Below are positions 32,145 to 40,918 of a DNA stretch of 40,994 bases, one piece after another. The number at the start of each line of letters is the position of its first letter. Position 1 is the stretch's first letter. The stretch is from Bacteroidales bacterium. GTDB taxonomy: Bacteria; Bacteroidota; Bacteroidia; Bacteroidales; FEN-979. The notes below the pieces were generated by a model that searched no databases, had not been told where the DNA came from, and saw only the letters and a program-made list of their open reading frames with translations. The translations under genes and the position numbers were made by a program. The stretch spans positions 34,776 to 75,769 of the forward strand of contig PLMO01000166.1 of NCBI GenBank assembly GCA_003142515.1, in the 5' to 3' direction.

Positions 32145-33425
32145 TTAGTAGTTCCAATAATTAAAACTGATTATAAGCGCCTGCTTTTCAAGATCAAGGA
32201 GTAACTTATCCTGTTTTTTTAATGCAAAGTCCTTAACTATGTTTTTATAATCTATCACAGAAATTTCACCCTGAGACAATTGGGCATGATAAACTGTCAA
32301 TAATTGATCGTATTTGCTTATTTGATTTTCAGTAAGCATAATTCTGTTTCCCAATGAAGTAAGCTGGCTAAGAATATTGTTTTTGTTGACCTGCTGTTGA
32401 GTCAGAAAATTTTGTCTCTCAAAATCTATCGTTTGCATATTTATATATGTTCTTTGATTTTGTATTTTCTTTTGGTTACCATCAAAGATATTCCAGCTAA
32501 ATGTAATCCCGGTACTGAAACCAAGCCGGTCGAATGATGGCAGATACACAGCATTTAAACCGGCATCCGCAAACAAATTAACCTGCGGCTTGTACTTCAG
32601 GTTACTGATTTTTTGTTCTGCATTAATATTCAAACTGTCAAGACGAAAAGAATCTAAAAATCCAGAAGAAACCGGCTTATTGTTATTTAACTTCAAATCA
32701 AGTTCTTGTAAATCAACCGTGGTGGTGTCATTTATACCACACAGGAGATTCAAATCATAAAGGTTTGTTTTGTACTCTGAAATTGACGACGCGTAAAACA
32801 ATCCATAGTTCTCATATTCAATTTGCATCAACATCAAATCAGATTGTTTATAGATAGCATTTTCCACCAGTTTTTGCATTATCAGCAACTGGCCTTCCAA
32901 CTCTTTCATTAGTTGTTTGTTAATATCTGACAAACGCTTCGCTTTAAGACAGAGAATATATTGATGATCGACGATTTTTTCCAATTCATGAATGGTCAGC
33001 GAAATACGGTTATCATTTATCTGACGGGCAATGTCAGCTTTGCTTGCGTATGTTTTTAAGCTACCCCCTGTGAACAAAGGCTGTTTAAGTAAAATAACCG
33101 ATTGATATTGCCCCCCATTTGTAATCGCCATGTCGTCGCCCGCGTAGTTTGTTGCACCATTAGAAACCAGCTCGAACCGATATGTATTGTTATCATGTGA
33201 AATAATCGGGGCAAATAAAACACTTGCATCTAAATTGACCTCAGGTTTTGACAGAATGCTTTTCATCTGTTCCAGATCAAGACCGATGATCTTATTTTCA
33301 TTTTTGCTTTGGTTAATGAGTGGGCTGAATGATTTAGCCTTTTCTAAATAAAAATCAAGGCTCCTCTTTTGAGCCTGGGTTGTATTTAGAAGGAATATTA
33401 TTAGAAACAATGTTAGTATTCGCAT
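32145..33425 (-). CDS. TolC-like outer membrane efflux protein
   Basis: This 426-residue protein has a signal peptide (ending TTQAQ). Long heptad-rich helices and a repeated architecture with beta segments follow (LLKQPLFTGGSLKTYASKADIARQ; later FSWNIFDGNQKKIQNQRTYINMQTIDFERQ), as in TolC-family channels. It lies ten bases ahead of the adaptor gene and four bases past the sensor kinase gene, so it is the first structural gene of the efflux operon. The TolC order (channel, adaptor, pump) matches many Bacteroidota RND operons. Confidence 0.88.
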   Translation of the reverse strand: MRILTLFLIIFLLNTTQAQKRSLDFYLEKAKSFSPLINQSKNENKIIGLDLEQMKSILSKPEVNLDASVLFAPIISHDNNTYRFELVSNGATNYAGDDMAITNGGQYQSVILLKQPLFTGGSLKTYASKADIARQINDNRISLTIHELEKIVDHQYILCLKAKRLSDINKQLMKELEGQLLIMQKLVENAIYKQSDLMLMQIEYENYGLFYASSISEYKTNLYDLNLLCGINDTTTVDLQELDLKLNNNKPVSSGFLDSFRLDSLNINAEQKISNLKYKPQVNLFADAGLNAVYLPSFDRLGFSTGITFSWNIFDGNQKKIQNQRTYINMQTIDFERQNFLTQQQVNKNNILSQLTSLGNRIMLTENQISKYDQLLTVYHAQLSQGEISVIDYKNIVKDFALKKQDKLLLDLEKQALIISFNYWNY

Positions 33426-33428
33426 AAT

Positions 33429-34679
33429 TTATAATGTTGCAATTTTTTGACTGATGGTAAAACAATGAAATTCATTTTTTGAATAATGAATCTCCAATTG
33501 ATGTGTATCGCAAATCTGTTTAACAATGGCTAATCCCAACCCATACGATTTTGAATTCCCTTTCACAAACCGGTTGAAGATGGTTTCATCAGTCAGTTCA
33601 TTGACTGTGCCTGTGTTACAAATGGTCATTTCATTCTGATCGACTGTAATTCTGATGGTACCGTTATCAATATTGTGATTTACTGCATTTGATAACAGGT
33701 TGTTTATCAGTATCCCGGCCAGGTTAAGGTTCATTTTCACCTGGAATACGGATTGGGATATAAATTCAATTTGAATATTTTTCTCCCTGAGCAAAGGGTC
33801 GAATTCCTGAATTTTATTTTCTATCAATTCGTTTAATACAATGAAATCGCTGGCTGCGAATTGGTTGTTTTCTATTTTAGTCAGCAGCAACAGGTTGTGG
33901 TTGAGTACAGTCAGCCGTTGGATGGCATTGATTGCAATTACTACTTTTTTGAAGGATTCTTCGCTTAACTTCTGTTGCAGGGTTTCTTCGAGGTTAAGAG
34001 ATGCAATGGTGAGCGGTGATTGAATTTCATGCGATGCATTCTCCGTAAATTCTTTCAGCGAGAGAAAATCTTTTTTAAGTTTATCAGTCAGATTTTTAAT
34101 AACCTGATTTAAACGGTCAAACTCATCAATGTTCGATGCACGAAGTTGAATTGCCTTATTCTCCTTGAAATTAAAATTCTCAATCTCCTTCAGGTTGTAT
34201 TCGAACCTGTGCCAGATCGTTTTATTCAACCTTCTTGTAATGAGATATGAAATCACAAATGCGATTAAAAGCAGAATGAAAATAACGACAGCAATGCTTA
34301 TCGCCAGGTCTTCACTTTCCACCGAGGCTTCCCTTATTTTTATCAGGTAGTAGGCGTTGTTCGCCTGAATGATCTCTGAATATTCAATATAAACTTCTTC
34401 CTCATTCTCCTTCGCGTTAAACAAGATGACATCTTTAAATTGTTTGTTCTTACCCGACTTTCCACTCAATTGAATTATCTCGATGAATGGTTTAAGTTCA
34501 GGTATGCGATTCGTTTCAGCGATTTGTTTTTTAATAAAAGCTCCTGTTACCATCAGGTTCTCCTTAATGTTTTCCTTTATGATCGTTTTCAGGACAAAAT
34601 AGGTTGAAAAAGAGATCACTAGCAGTATAACACTGAAAAGAATCAGGTAATTGCGGTTAATTTTTGTCAGGAATTTCAT
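33429..34679 (-). CDS. Sensor histidine kinase of the RND efflux operon
   Basis: This 416-residue protein has two membrane helices (about residues 11-30 and 125-147) bracketing a periplasmic domain of about 95 residues. A HAMP-like segment follows, with a phosphoacceptor box ENASHEIQSPLTIA (H about 216), N box NLLSNAVNHN and G box YGLGLAIVKQI. The DxGxG part of the ATPase domain is altered: ITVDQNEMTICNTGTVNE replaces the usual DNGxGI, as seen in some kinases of this type. The start overlaps the stop of the response regulator by four bases. It likely senses the compound expelled by the efflux pump. Confidence 0.9.
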   Translation of the reverse strand: MKFLTKINRNYLILFSVILLVISFSTYFVLKTIIKENIKENLMVTGAFIKKQIAETNRIPELKPFIEIIQLSGKSGKNKQFKDVILFNAKENEEEVYIEYSEIIQANNAYYLIKIREASVESEDLAISIAVVIFILLLIAFVISYLITRRLNKTIWHRFEYNLKEIENFNFKENKAIQLRASNIDEFDRLNQVIKNLTDKLKKDFLSLKEFTENASHEIQSPLTIASLNLEETLQQKLSEESFKKVVIAINAIQRLTVLNHNLLLLTKIENNQFAASDFIVLNELIENKIQEFDPLLREKNIQIEFISQSVFQVKMNLNLAGILINNLLSNAVNHNIDNGTIRITVDQNEMTICNTGTVNELTDETIFNRFVKGNSKSYGLGLAIVKQICDTHQLEIHYSKNEFHCFTISQKIATL

Positions 34680-35353
34680 TGATCGGTAAATTTATAACCC
34701 ATTCCATATAGTGTCGTGATATAGTCAGCTCCACCGGCTGCTTTAATTTTTTTTCTGATATTATTCAAATGCGTATAAATGAAATCGTAAGAATCAGTAA
34801 GATCAATGTTGTCCTCCCAAAGGTGCTCGGCAATAGCCTCTTTGGTCAGCACCCGGTTTTGGTTTATGATCAGGTATAAAAGAATATCGTATTCCTTTTT
34901 AGTGAGTGTAAGCTGTTTATCATGGATGGCAATGGTTTTACTATCGGTGTTAATTGATATTTCATTAAAGACCAAAATGTTTGACCCTGTATAATTGAGC
35001 CGGCGCAACAACGCTTTTACACGGGAGTTTAATTCTGTCAGTTTGAATGGTTTGGTTATATAATCATCAGCGCCCTCATCGAGTCCGATAATTTTATCAT
35101 CCAGAGAATCCCTAGCCGAAAGAATAATGATACCGGCCTTTAGATTGTATTTTTTGATTGATTTCAGCAATTCAAGCCCGTTCCCATCGGGCAAGGTAAT
35201 ATCCAACAGAATGATATCATATTCGTAGATGGTTATTTTTTCGTATGCTTTAGCAAAATTCTCAGCTAATTCACAGATATAATTCTCTTTGGTGAGATAA
35301 TTACTGATAGCTATCAGTAGTTCAATTTCATCTTCAACGATCAGGATTTTCAT
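34676..35353 (-). CDS. OmpR-type response regulator of the RND efflux operon
   Basis: This 225-residue protein has a receiver domain (acidic E7-D8, phosphoacceptor D51 in ILLDITLPDG, K101 in ITKPFKL). A winged-helix DNA-binding domain follows (LTLTKKEYDILLYLIINQNRVLTKEAIAEHLWED, ending IRKKIKAAGGADYITTLYGMGYKF). It heads the run of regulator, kinase, TolC-like channel, adaptor and pump, so it probably activates that operon. The gene upstream is 175 bases away and points in the opposite direction, so the operon promoter is likely within 35354-35528. Confidence 0.94.
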   Translation of the reverse strand: MKILIVEDEIELLIAISNYLTKENYICELAENFAKAYEKITIYEYDIILLDITLPDGNGLELLKSIKKYNLKAGIIILSARDSLDDKIIGLDEGADDYITKPFKLTELNSRVKALLRRLNYTGSNILVFNEISINTDSKTIAIHDKQLTLTKKEYDILLYLIINQNRVLTKEAIAEHLWEDNIDLTDSYDFIYTHLNNIRKKIKAAGGADYITTLYGMGYKFTDQ

Positions 35354-35528
35354 AATTCAAAGTAATGGATTAATTTTAAAGGAAATCTAAAGACATTTCT
35401 AAATATTAATGGTTTATCATACATTATTTGTCTCGTCAATAAAAGGCAATAAAGGATACTATGTCGTAGTATAACTTTGTTTCTGTAAAATTAAATAGCG
35501 TTAATAGACATTAAAATACAATCGATTA

Positions 35529-35741
35529 ATGTTTTTAAAGAAGATGAATTTTAAGGATTTCCCCACGTTGCATGAGTTGCTTGATCAGCTGGCCGATAAA
35601 AAGGTAACCATGATGGCCTGTCCTACCTGTATGAAAGTTGCTGGTTACAAGCCTGAAGACTTACGTTCGGGGATCATCATTGCCGAAAAGGAAAGATTCT
35701 TCAACTTCACAAAAGGCAGGATCGTGACGCTGGATTATTGA
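35529..35741 (+). pseudogene. DsrE-like C-terminal fragment, probably N-terminally truncated
   Basis: This 70-residue ORF reads MNFKDFPTLHELLDQLADKK, then VTMMACPTCMKVAGYKPEDL, and a C-terminal strand region ending GRIVTLDY. It looks like the second half of a DsrE-family protein, with the cysteine pair in ACPTC. The front part containing the first Rossmann-like strands is missing. An ATG exists, but a full-length gene would be expected to be about 110-120 residues. The last 29 codons are shared with the fragment at 25375-25464. It converges on the QmoC-like gene of the second Hdr locus. It may still encode a small protein; truncation is an inference from the family size. Confidence 0.6.
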
Positions 35742-35784
35742 TTTTATCCTGCGTCTGCGGCTTGATATTTCCCCGAAATATACA

Positions 35785-36921
35785 TTAGGATGTTTGATGG
35801 GAATAATAGAAATAAAGGGCCAGCGGACGGTACAAAGCATGGGCAAATTTGGAGAATGCAAACAGGATGATCAGTTCCATAGATATTACAGTATGGACCA
35901 GAAAGACAACCTGGGTGCTAAGGTCATTCCATCCTGACATGACCGCTATCTCCAGCCAGAACCCGGTAAATCCTGCTATCCATAAAAATAAAAGAAAGGT
36001 CCAGTCAGCCAGTTTGATGTCTGCATAGCTTTTAGTTGGTTTGGTCAGCCGGTAAAAAACAGCCAGTGTCGTCCCGTATATCAGCAGGATACCGGTCAGT
36101 GTCCCAAGGATCCGTGAAGGCAGCCACATAATGGTGGCCGGATCTTTAAAGATAAAATCCAGGATGGTGGCAATCAGAAGCCCAATAAATCCCCACATGA
36201 TACTCCAATGCACAAACCACGGCTTTATCAGCCACAGCTTATGTTTCCAATAGGAATCATCTTCAGCATCGCAGGTTTGGTAGCGTTTCATCATAGCCAG
36301 TTCAAGGCTGACTTTCTTTAATGCAAGAATAGTCCTTGAAAACGAGAACTTCCTTGGAACAGTAGCAGGATCATATGCATCTTTTTTGAGCAGTCTTCTG
36401 GCCAATGTATAGATCCCCACAACGGCTGTAATACCAGTCAGAGCAAAAATCCCTAACCCCATGTTGTGGATCACCTCATAAGGAATATAAGTGAACAGCC
36501 ATCTGGCAATGATCTCTTCAGGTTTTATAGAAAGAAGCATCAATCCCAACAGCAAGGCGATCACCAGGGTGATAAAAATTGCCCACGGATTATTGGTAAA
36601 GATCAGCCGTGCCAGCCCTGTTTTCTCTGTATTGGCAATTGTGTACCTGCGTAAAGCCGCCATGTATTCGCCCGGGTAAGCCTGGCGTGGGCAGGATTCG
36701 GAACAGTCGCCGCAGGCATAGCACAGCCAGATCTCTTTGCTGTTTAAAATTTTTTCCTTTTCACCCAATAATCCATACCGGATAAACATCCTGGGGAAGT
36801 TGGCTTGCTGCTCCGACAGATTGCAGACTGCCGTGCAATTCCCGCAATTATAACAGGCATTGAAATGACTGGCGCCGTATTTTGAAATTTCTTTGGCAAA
36901 CTGCGGATTCAACTCACTCAT
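35785..36921 (-). CDS. QmoC-like fusion (HdrC ferredoxin domain plus membrane cytochrome b), second locus
   Basis: This 378-residue protein has two [4Fe-4S] motifs (CYNCGNCTAVC near residue 22, lacking the usual final proline; CYACGDCSESCPRQ near 67). Membrane helices follow with histidines PWFVHWSIMWGF and VFLVHTVISMEL, and the closing KFAHALYRPLALYFYY. It parallels the protein at 18355-19512 closely in plan, with the same KxAHxxYRPLAxYF ending. It is the last gene of the second Hdr-like operon. Its start overlaps the stop of the 101-residue small gene by four bases. It should pass electrons between HdrA flavins and menaquinone. Confidence 0.88.
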   Translation of the reverse strand: MSELNPQFAKEISKYGASHFNACYNCGNCTAVCNLSEQQANFPRMFIRYGLLGEKEKILNSKEIWLCYACGDCSESCPRQAYPGEYMAALRRYTIANTEKTGLARLIFTNNPWAIFITLVIALLLGLMLLSIKPEEIIARWLFTYIPYEVIHNMGLGIFALTGITAVVGIYTLARRLLKKDAYDPATVPRKFSFSRTILALKKVSLELAMMKRYQTCDAEDDSYWKHKLWLIKPWFVHWSIMWGFIGLLIATILDFIFKDPATIMWLPSRILGTLTGILLIYGTTLAVFYRLTKPTKSYADIKLADWTFLLFLWIAGFTGFWLEIAVMSGWNDLSTQVVFLVHTVISMELIILFAFSKFAHALYRPLALYFYYSHQTS

Positions 36922-37190
36922 TTTTCTTTCAGTTTATAAAAGTAATACTCATCCATGTCGTCCAGTTCTCCTGTTTCCACTTCATTATATTTACGCATGG
37001 TCATAACCACAAAAAGCACTTGGTCGGCCGGGATCCCGGTCTTTAATGCGATCCCGGGAATTGTCTCAGGCTGCTCTTTCAAGACCTGCCTTATCTGCTT
37101 TCTCAGTTGAAGATAATCCTTATGATGTTGTTTGACAGCATCTGGAATTATCCATTTTTGTTTGATGATTTCTATGGTCTTTCTATCCAT
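36918..37190 (-). CDS. Small unknown protein in the Qmo-like operon
   Basis: This protein of about 90 residues is charged and helical, with a stretch like a winged helix: LQLRKQIRQVLKEQPETIPGIALKTGIPADQVLFVVMTMRKYNEV, ending DDMDEYYFYKLKEK. I took the ATG at 37190; a GTG at 37223 would add 11 residues and overlap the HdrA gene by eight bases. No cysteines are present, so it carries no cluster. Its position between the QmoB-like and QmoC-like genes, with a four-base overlap into the latter, suggests it belongs to the complex or regulates it. I do not recognise its family with confidence. Confidence 0.65.
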   Translation of the reverse strand: MDRKTIEIIKQKWIIPDAVKQHHKDYLQLRKQIRQVLKEQPETIPGIALKTGIPADQVLFVVMTMRKYNEVETGELDDMDEYYFYKLKEK

Positions 37191-37215
37191 GGATGAAGAA
37201 TATTTCTGATATCTT

Positions 37216-39165
37216 TTAACCACTCATTGCTTCAATCATGCTTCTGACCTCAGGGTTTGTATAACCCTTGATATCGATAGCTTCCGTCGGACAAACGGGG
37301 GTACACATCCCGCAACCCTTACAGTTTGATTCAATGATCCTGGCAACGGGTACCTTTTCTGTCTCTATTCTTTCAATCGCATCAAAAGGACAAGCTTCCA
37401 GGCATTTACCACACCATTCGCAGGCTGCCGGGTTCACAATTGCCAAAGTCGGTTCCAGCTTAATTTCTCCCTTATTAAGGATGGAATAGACTTTGGAGAC
37501 AGCTGCAAGTGCCGAGCTGGCTGATTCGGCTATATTCCTTGGTCCCTGGCAGCACCCTGCAATGACCAGACCGTCTATCATTGTTTCTACAGGTCGTAAT
37601 TTAGGATGGATTTCGTTATAAAAATGATCCTTTCCCAGAGGCACCTTAAGGATGCTGATCAACTCCGTATTTACACGGGGAACCATCCCGGTAATCAAAA
37701 CCACAAGGTCGGTCGTTACCGTGACTTCCATATGGGCAGTAAGCAGGTCGTTGACAGTTACTTTTATTGGGTTGTTCAGAACTTCTACAACAGGAGGGTC
37801 ATCTTCCACAAATTGCAGATAAACATCACCTGAAGTGGATGATTGTTCGTATAGTATTTCCTGTTTGCCGTAAGTCCTTATTCCTTTATTAATATGATAG
37901 ATAAAGGGGACCTTAAGTTCTTGCCTGAGTTGAATTGCAGCATGAATGGCGGATGTACAGCAATATCGGGCGCAATATTTATTTTCTCCGTCAATCTGTC
38001 GGCTGCCGACACAATAGATGAAGGCTACGCGTTCGATTTTTTTACCCCTGAACCGGAATTCCCCTTTGGTCAGATCGAGTAATCTTTTTAGTTGCTGAAA
38101 TGTAATTACATTCGGATGTTCCTGATAACCGAATTCCCCCTTTTTTGGTTCGTAAGGATTAAAACCGGTAGCCAGGAAGATGGACCCAACATGAATTTCT
38201 ATTATCCGGTACTGTTGGTCCAGACGTATTCCATGGCAATATTTCAAACACTCCTCACAACGTGTGCAAGCGGCCATATCAACAACTGGCATGGCCGGGA
38301 ATTCACTGCGATAATTAAAAAAAATGGCCTTCCGCTTTGTTAGATTAAAGTTAAACTCATCATCCACTTCAACCGGACAGGCTTCAATTGCTTTTTTAAA
38401 TGACTCCGGATCACAAGGTGGTTCAACATACCGGGGTTGAATTTTCACCTGGATATTGAAATTTCCAATACTTCCTTTTGAGGCAATAATATTTGCGCCT
38501 GTATAGACCCGGATGGATTCACGTTTTTTCACTTCATGATACAGTTCGGTGATGATCTCTTCCCCGGTCTGGTTTGTCATCGACATTTTTCCCCATTGTG
38601 CAACCCTTCCCCCGACAAAATGCTCCCGTTCTATGAGATGAACATTGACACCCAGGTCGGCCAGTTCAATGGCTGCTCTCATTCCAGCCACTCCGGCGCC
38701 TACAATTGCAACTGAATTCTCGGCAGGAATCGTCATAGGTGTCAATGGCTCGGAAAGGCTCACTTTGGCAATGCCTGCACGGATCAAATGAATGGCTTTC
38801 AAGGTTGCCTGGGCAGGTTTGTCTGAGTGAGCCCATGAATCCTGTTCCCGGATGTTGACCTGGACATAATTGTAAGGATTCAATCCCCCCCGTTCGGCAA
38901 CACCACGGAATGTGTTCAGATGAAGTTTCGGGGAGCAGGACGCCACGACGATAGCATCCAGGGGTTCGTTCTGAATGTCTGCGACAATTTCCTTTTGTGC
39001 CGAATCGGCACAGGCAAACATGGTGATCTTTGCAAGTGACACCCCTTTTCCCCTGCTGATCTCTTCCCGGACTTTTTCCACATCCACATAATCCGATATA
39101 TTTGATCCGCACTGACAGATGTAAACGCCAATCCTTTTCCCTGTAAAGTTTGGTTCTTTTATCAT
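37216..39165 (-). CDS. HdrA-like flavoprotein, QmoB-like (type II), second locus
   Basis: This 649-residue protein has a full N-terminal cysteine domain (GVYICQCGSNI, MFACADSAQKEI, VVASCSPKLHL, NIREQDSWAH) and FAD binding VAIVGAGVAGMRAAIELADLG near residue 151. A degenerate inserted ferredoxin keeps only one cluster motif (ACTRCEECLKYC). CARYCCTSAIHAA is kept, and two C-terminal [4Fe-4S] motifs follow (CEWCGKCLEACP, CKGCGMCTPVCP). It has no TLDCSAC motif. QmoB of sulfate reducers is an HdrA fused to MvhD; here the MvhD-like part is a separate gene three cistrons away. It ends one base before the QmoA-like gene start region, in a tightly packed operon. Confidence 0.9.
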   Translation of the reverse strand: MIKEPNFTGKRIGVYICQCGSNISDYVDVEKVREEISRGKGVSLAKITMFACADSAQKEIVADIQNEPLDAIVVASCSPKLHLNTFRGVAERGGLNPYNYVQVNIREQDSWAHSDKPAQATLKAIHLIRAGIAKVSLSEPLTPMTIPAENSVAIVGAGVAGMRAAIELADLGVNVHLIEREHFVGGRVAQWGKMSMTNQTGEEIITELYHEVKKRESIRVYTGANIIASKGSIGNFNIQVKIQPRYVEPPCDPESFKKAIEACPVEVDDEFNFNLTKRKAIFFNYRSEFPAMPVVDMAACTRCEECLKYCHGIRLDQQYRIIEIHVGSIFLATGFNPYEPKKGEFGYQEHPNVITFQQLKRLLDLTKGEFRFRGKKIERVAFIYCVGSRQIDGENKYCARYCCTSAIHAAIQLRQELKVPFIYHINKGIRTYGKQEILYEQSSTSGDVYLQFVEDDPPVVEVLNNPIKVTVNDLLTAHMEVTVTTDLVVLITGMVPRVNTELISILKVPLGKDHFYNEIHPKLRPVETMIDGLVIAGCCQGPRNIAESASSALAAVSKVYSILNKGEIKLEPTLAIVNPAACEWCGKCLEACPFDAIERIETEKVPVARIIESNCKGCGMCTPVCPTEAIDIKGYTNPEVRSMIEAMSG

Positions 39166-39166
39166 C

Positions 39167-40510
39167 TTATAAAGGCGTTGTGGCTTGGTGGGAAATGGAT
39201 GCCTGATGCTGTTTCATGTATTTGGCCGCCTGAGCAGCAGCTGCTCCCGCCGAAAGAATTGAATCCGGTATATCCATTGGGCCTGTCGACGTCCCGGCGA
39301 TGAACACGCCTGGCAGGTTGGATTTGAACGGATCAGTCATTTCATTCGGCTGATTGTAAAAATTGAATGGATCAAGCTTAAACTTTTCATCTCCGAACAA
39401 CTTTTCAATCCCCATATTGGGTAAAATCCCGACGGAAAGTACAACCATATCATGCTGTGTTTCCTTCACTTGCCCGGAAGCGATATCCTCATAGCGGAGC
39501 ATAAGGTCTCCATTTTCCAGTTCTTTTATCCGTCCGATTTTGCCCTTGATAAATTGCACATCCATCATTTTAGCTTGCTGATAAAATTCATCGAACCCTT
39601 TTCCAAATGCCCTGACATGCAGGAAATAGATCGTAACATCGGCCATGGGAACTGCTCCCAGGATCAATTGAGCTTGTTTAATGGAATACATGCAGCAGAT
39701 CTGCGAGCAAATCGGATTACCCACTGTGGCATCACGCGATCCGGCACAAAGCACATAAGCGATTTTGTCCGGTACTTTCCCGTCGCCGGGCCTCAGAACC
39801 GTATTGAATGGACGCGTTGGTACAAGTTGCCTTTCCATCTGCATGGCGGTGACCACATTTTTTAATTTTCCACCACCATACCTTGTAATCCGATCGGGAT
39901 CAAAAAGTTTGAATCCTGTTGCGACAATGATGCTATTGACCGTAATCTCCGTTATCCGGGTTTCCTGTGTAAAGTCAATAGCTCCGGGACCGCACGCTTT
40001 CTCACAAGCGCCGCATAGGATACAGTTATCCAGATCAATCGCGGCAATGCGGGGACTGGCAATGCTGAAGGGGATATAGGCCGCCTTACGACCAACCAGA
40101 TTATACTGGTACTCATCTTTCACAACCACAGGGCAGGCTTCTTCACAATCCTGGCAACCGGTGCAGAGGGAATCAATGACGTACCTCGGCCTTTGTTCAA
40201 TGACCGCCCTGTAAGAGCCATTCTCATCCCTTGAAATATGTTTAACCTCGCTATGGTTAAGGATCTCTATATTTGGATGGCGTGCTGTTTCGGAAACTTT
40301 TGGAGTAGTAATGCATGCCGAACAGTCGAGGGTAGGAAACACCTTACTCAGGTGGATCATCCGTCCGCCGATGGACAGGTCCTTTTCCACAATCATAACG
40401 TGAAACCCCATATGGGCAAGGTTGAGAGCAGATTCAAGACCTGCAATCCCACCACCTATCACAAGGGCATCCAATTCGTTTAAGGAAGAATTCCTGAAAT
40501 CATCACTCAT
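39167..40510 (-). CDS. HdrA-like flavoprotein, QmoA-like (type I), second locus
   Basis: This 447-residue protein starts directly with FAD binding (ALVIGGGIAGLESALNLAHMG near residue 16), with no N-terminal cysteine domain. It has the HdrA motif TLDCSACITTPKV and an inserted ferredoxin (CTGCQDCEEACPVVV, CILCGACEKACGPGAI). CSQICCMYSIKQA and a C-terminal FAD-contacting GVFIAGTSTGPMDIPDSI follow. The C-terminal ferredoxin is absent. This domain set equals that of QmoA and matches the type I HdrA at 16542-18371 except for the N-terminal remnant. It lies three bases after the MvhD-like gene. Confidence 0.9.
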   Translation of the reverse strand: MSDDFRNSSLNELDALVIGGGIAGLESALNLAHMGFHVMIVEKDLSIGGRMIHLSKVFPTLDCSACITTPKVSETARHPNIEILNHSEVKHISRDENGSYRAVIEQRPRYVIDSLCTGCQDCEEACPVVVKDEYQYNLVGRKAAYIPFSIASPRIAAIDLDNCILCGACEKACGPGAIDFTQETRITEITVNSIIVATGFKLFDPDRITRYGGGKLKNVVTAMQMERQLVPTRPFNTVLRPGDGKVPDKIAYVLCAGSRDATVGNPICSQICCMYSIKQAQLILGAVPMADVTIYFLHVRAFGKGFDEFYQQAKMMDVQFIKGKIGRIKELENGDLMLRYEDIASGQVKETQHDMVVLSVGILPNMGIEKLFGDEKFKLDPFNFYNQPNEMTDPFKSNLPGVFIAGTSTGPMDIPDSILSAGAAAAQAAKYMKQHQASISHQATTPL

Positions 40511-40513
40511 AAT

Positions 40514-40918
40514 TTATGTCGCATTGGTTGTTTTGTCAGCAAGTTCTCCAGCAAACAGCCTCATCTGGTTGACAAAAAGTTCTGCACATACCGAACAAAC
40601 GGCGGCCATTTTCAGATTTTCAGTCGGAATTCCTTTTTCCCGCATCATAACATGGGTCCTCTCGACAATCTTTGCGGTCTTTTCTATGCAGGTTTCGCCG
40701 TAAGGACAGTCAGATCCGTCAGCTGCTATAAAAACTCCCGCAAATCCGCATTCAAATGCATGCATGATCCAGCTTGGGCGAACCGAACTGGAACAGGGAA
40801 CAACAACCGCATGAACTGTAGGTGGATAGTGCAGTTTCATCAACCCTGCCAGATCCAGGGCCGGATCGGAAATCTTTTCCGTAGAAAAAACGAGTATTTT
40901 TGGAGGATCCTTCTCCAT
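40514..40918 (-). CDS. Divergent MvhD-like subunit lacking the first cysteine pair
   Basis: This 134-residue protein follows the MvhD fold: KILVFSTEKISDPALDLAGLMKLHYPPTVHAVVVPCSSSVRP, then AFECGFAGVFIAADGSDCPYGETC. In place of CNWC it has STEK, and the CGCHPGDCHY segment has become AADGSDCPYGETC. Remaining cysteines (VPCSS, SDCPYGETC, AVCSVC) could not bind the usual [2Fe-2S] cluster in the same way. I took the ATG at 40918 because the fold begins there; the frame is open to the window edge, so a longer N-terminus or further genes upstream cannot be excluded. It heads the visible part of the second Hdr-like operon. Confidence 0.78.
   Translation of the reverse strand: MEKDPPKILVFSTEKISDPALDLAGLMKLHYPPTVHAVVVPCSSSVRPSWIMHAFECGFAGVFIAADGSDCPYGETCIEKTAKIVERTHVMMREKGIPTENLKMAAVCSVCAELFVNQMRLFAGELADKTTNAT

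Noticed and set aside
35785-40918. Standard dissimilatory sulfate-reduction Qmo operon.
   Set aside because: QmoB is not fused to MvhD, an extra small gene is present, the MvhD-like protein has lost cysteines, and no aprBA or sat is visible; the upstream end is outside the window, so this is a provisional rejection.
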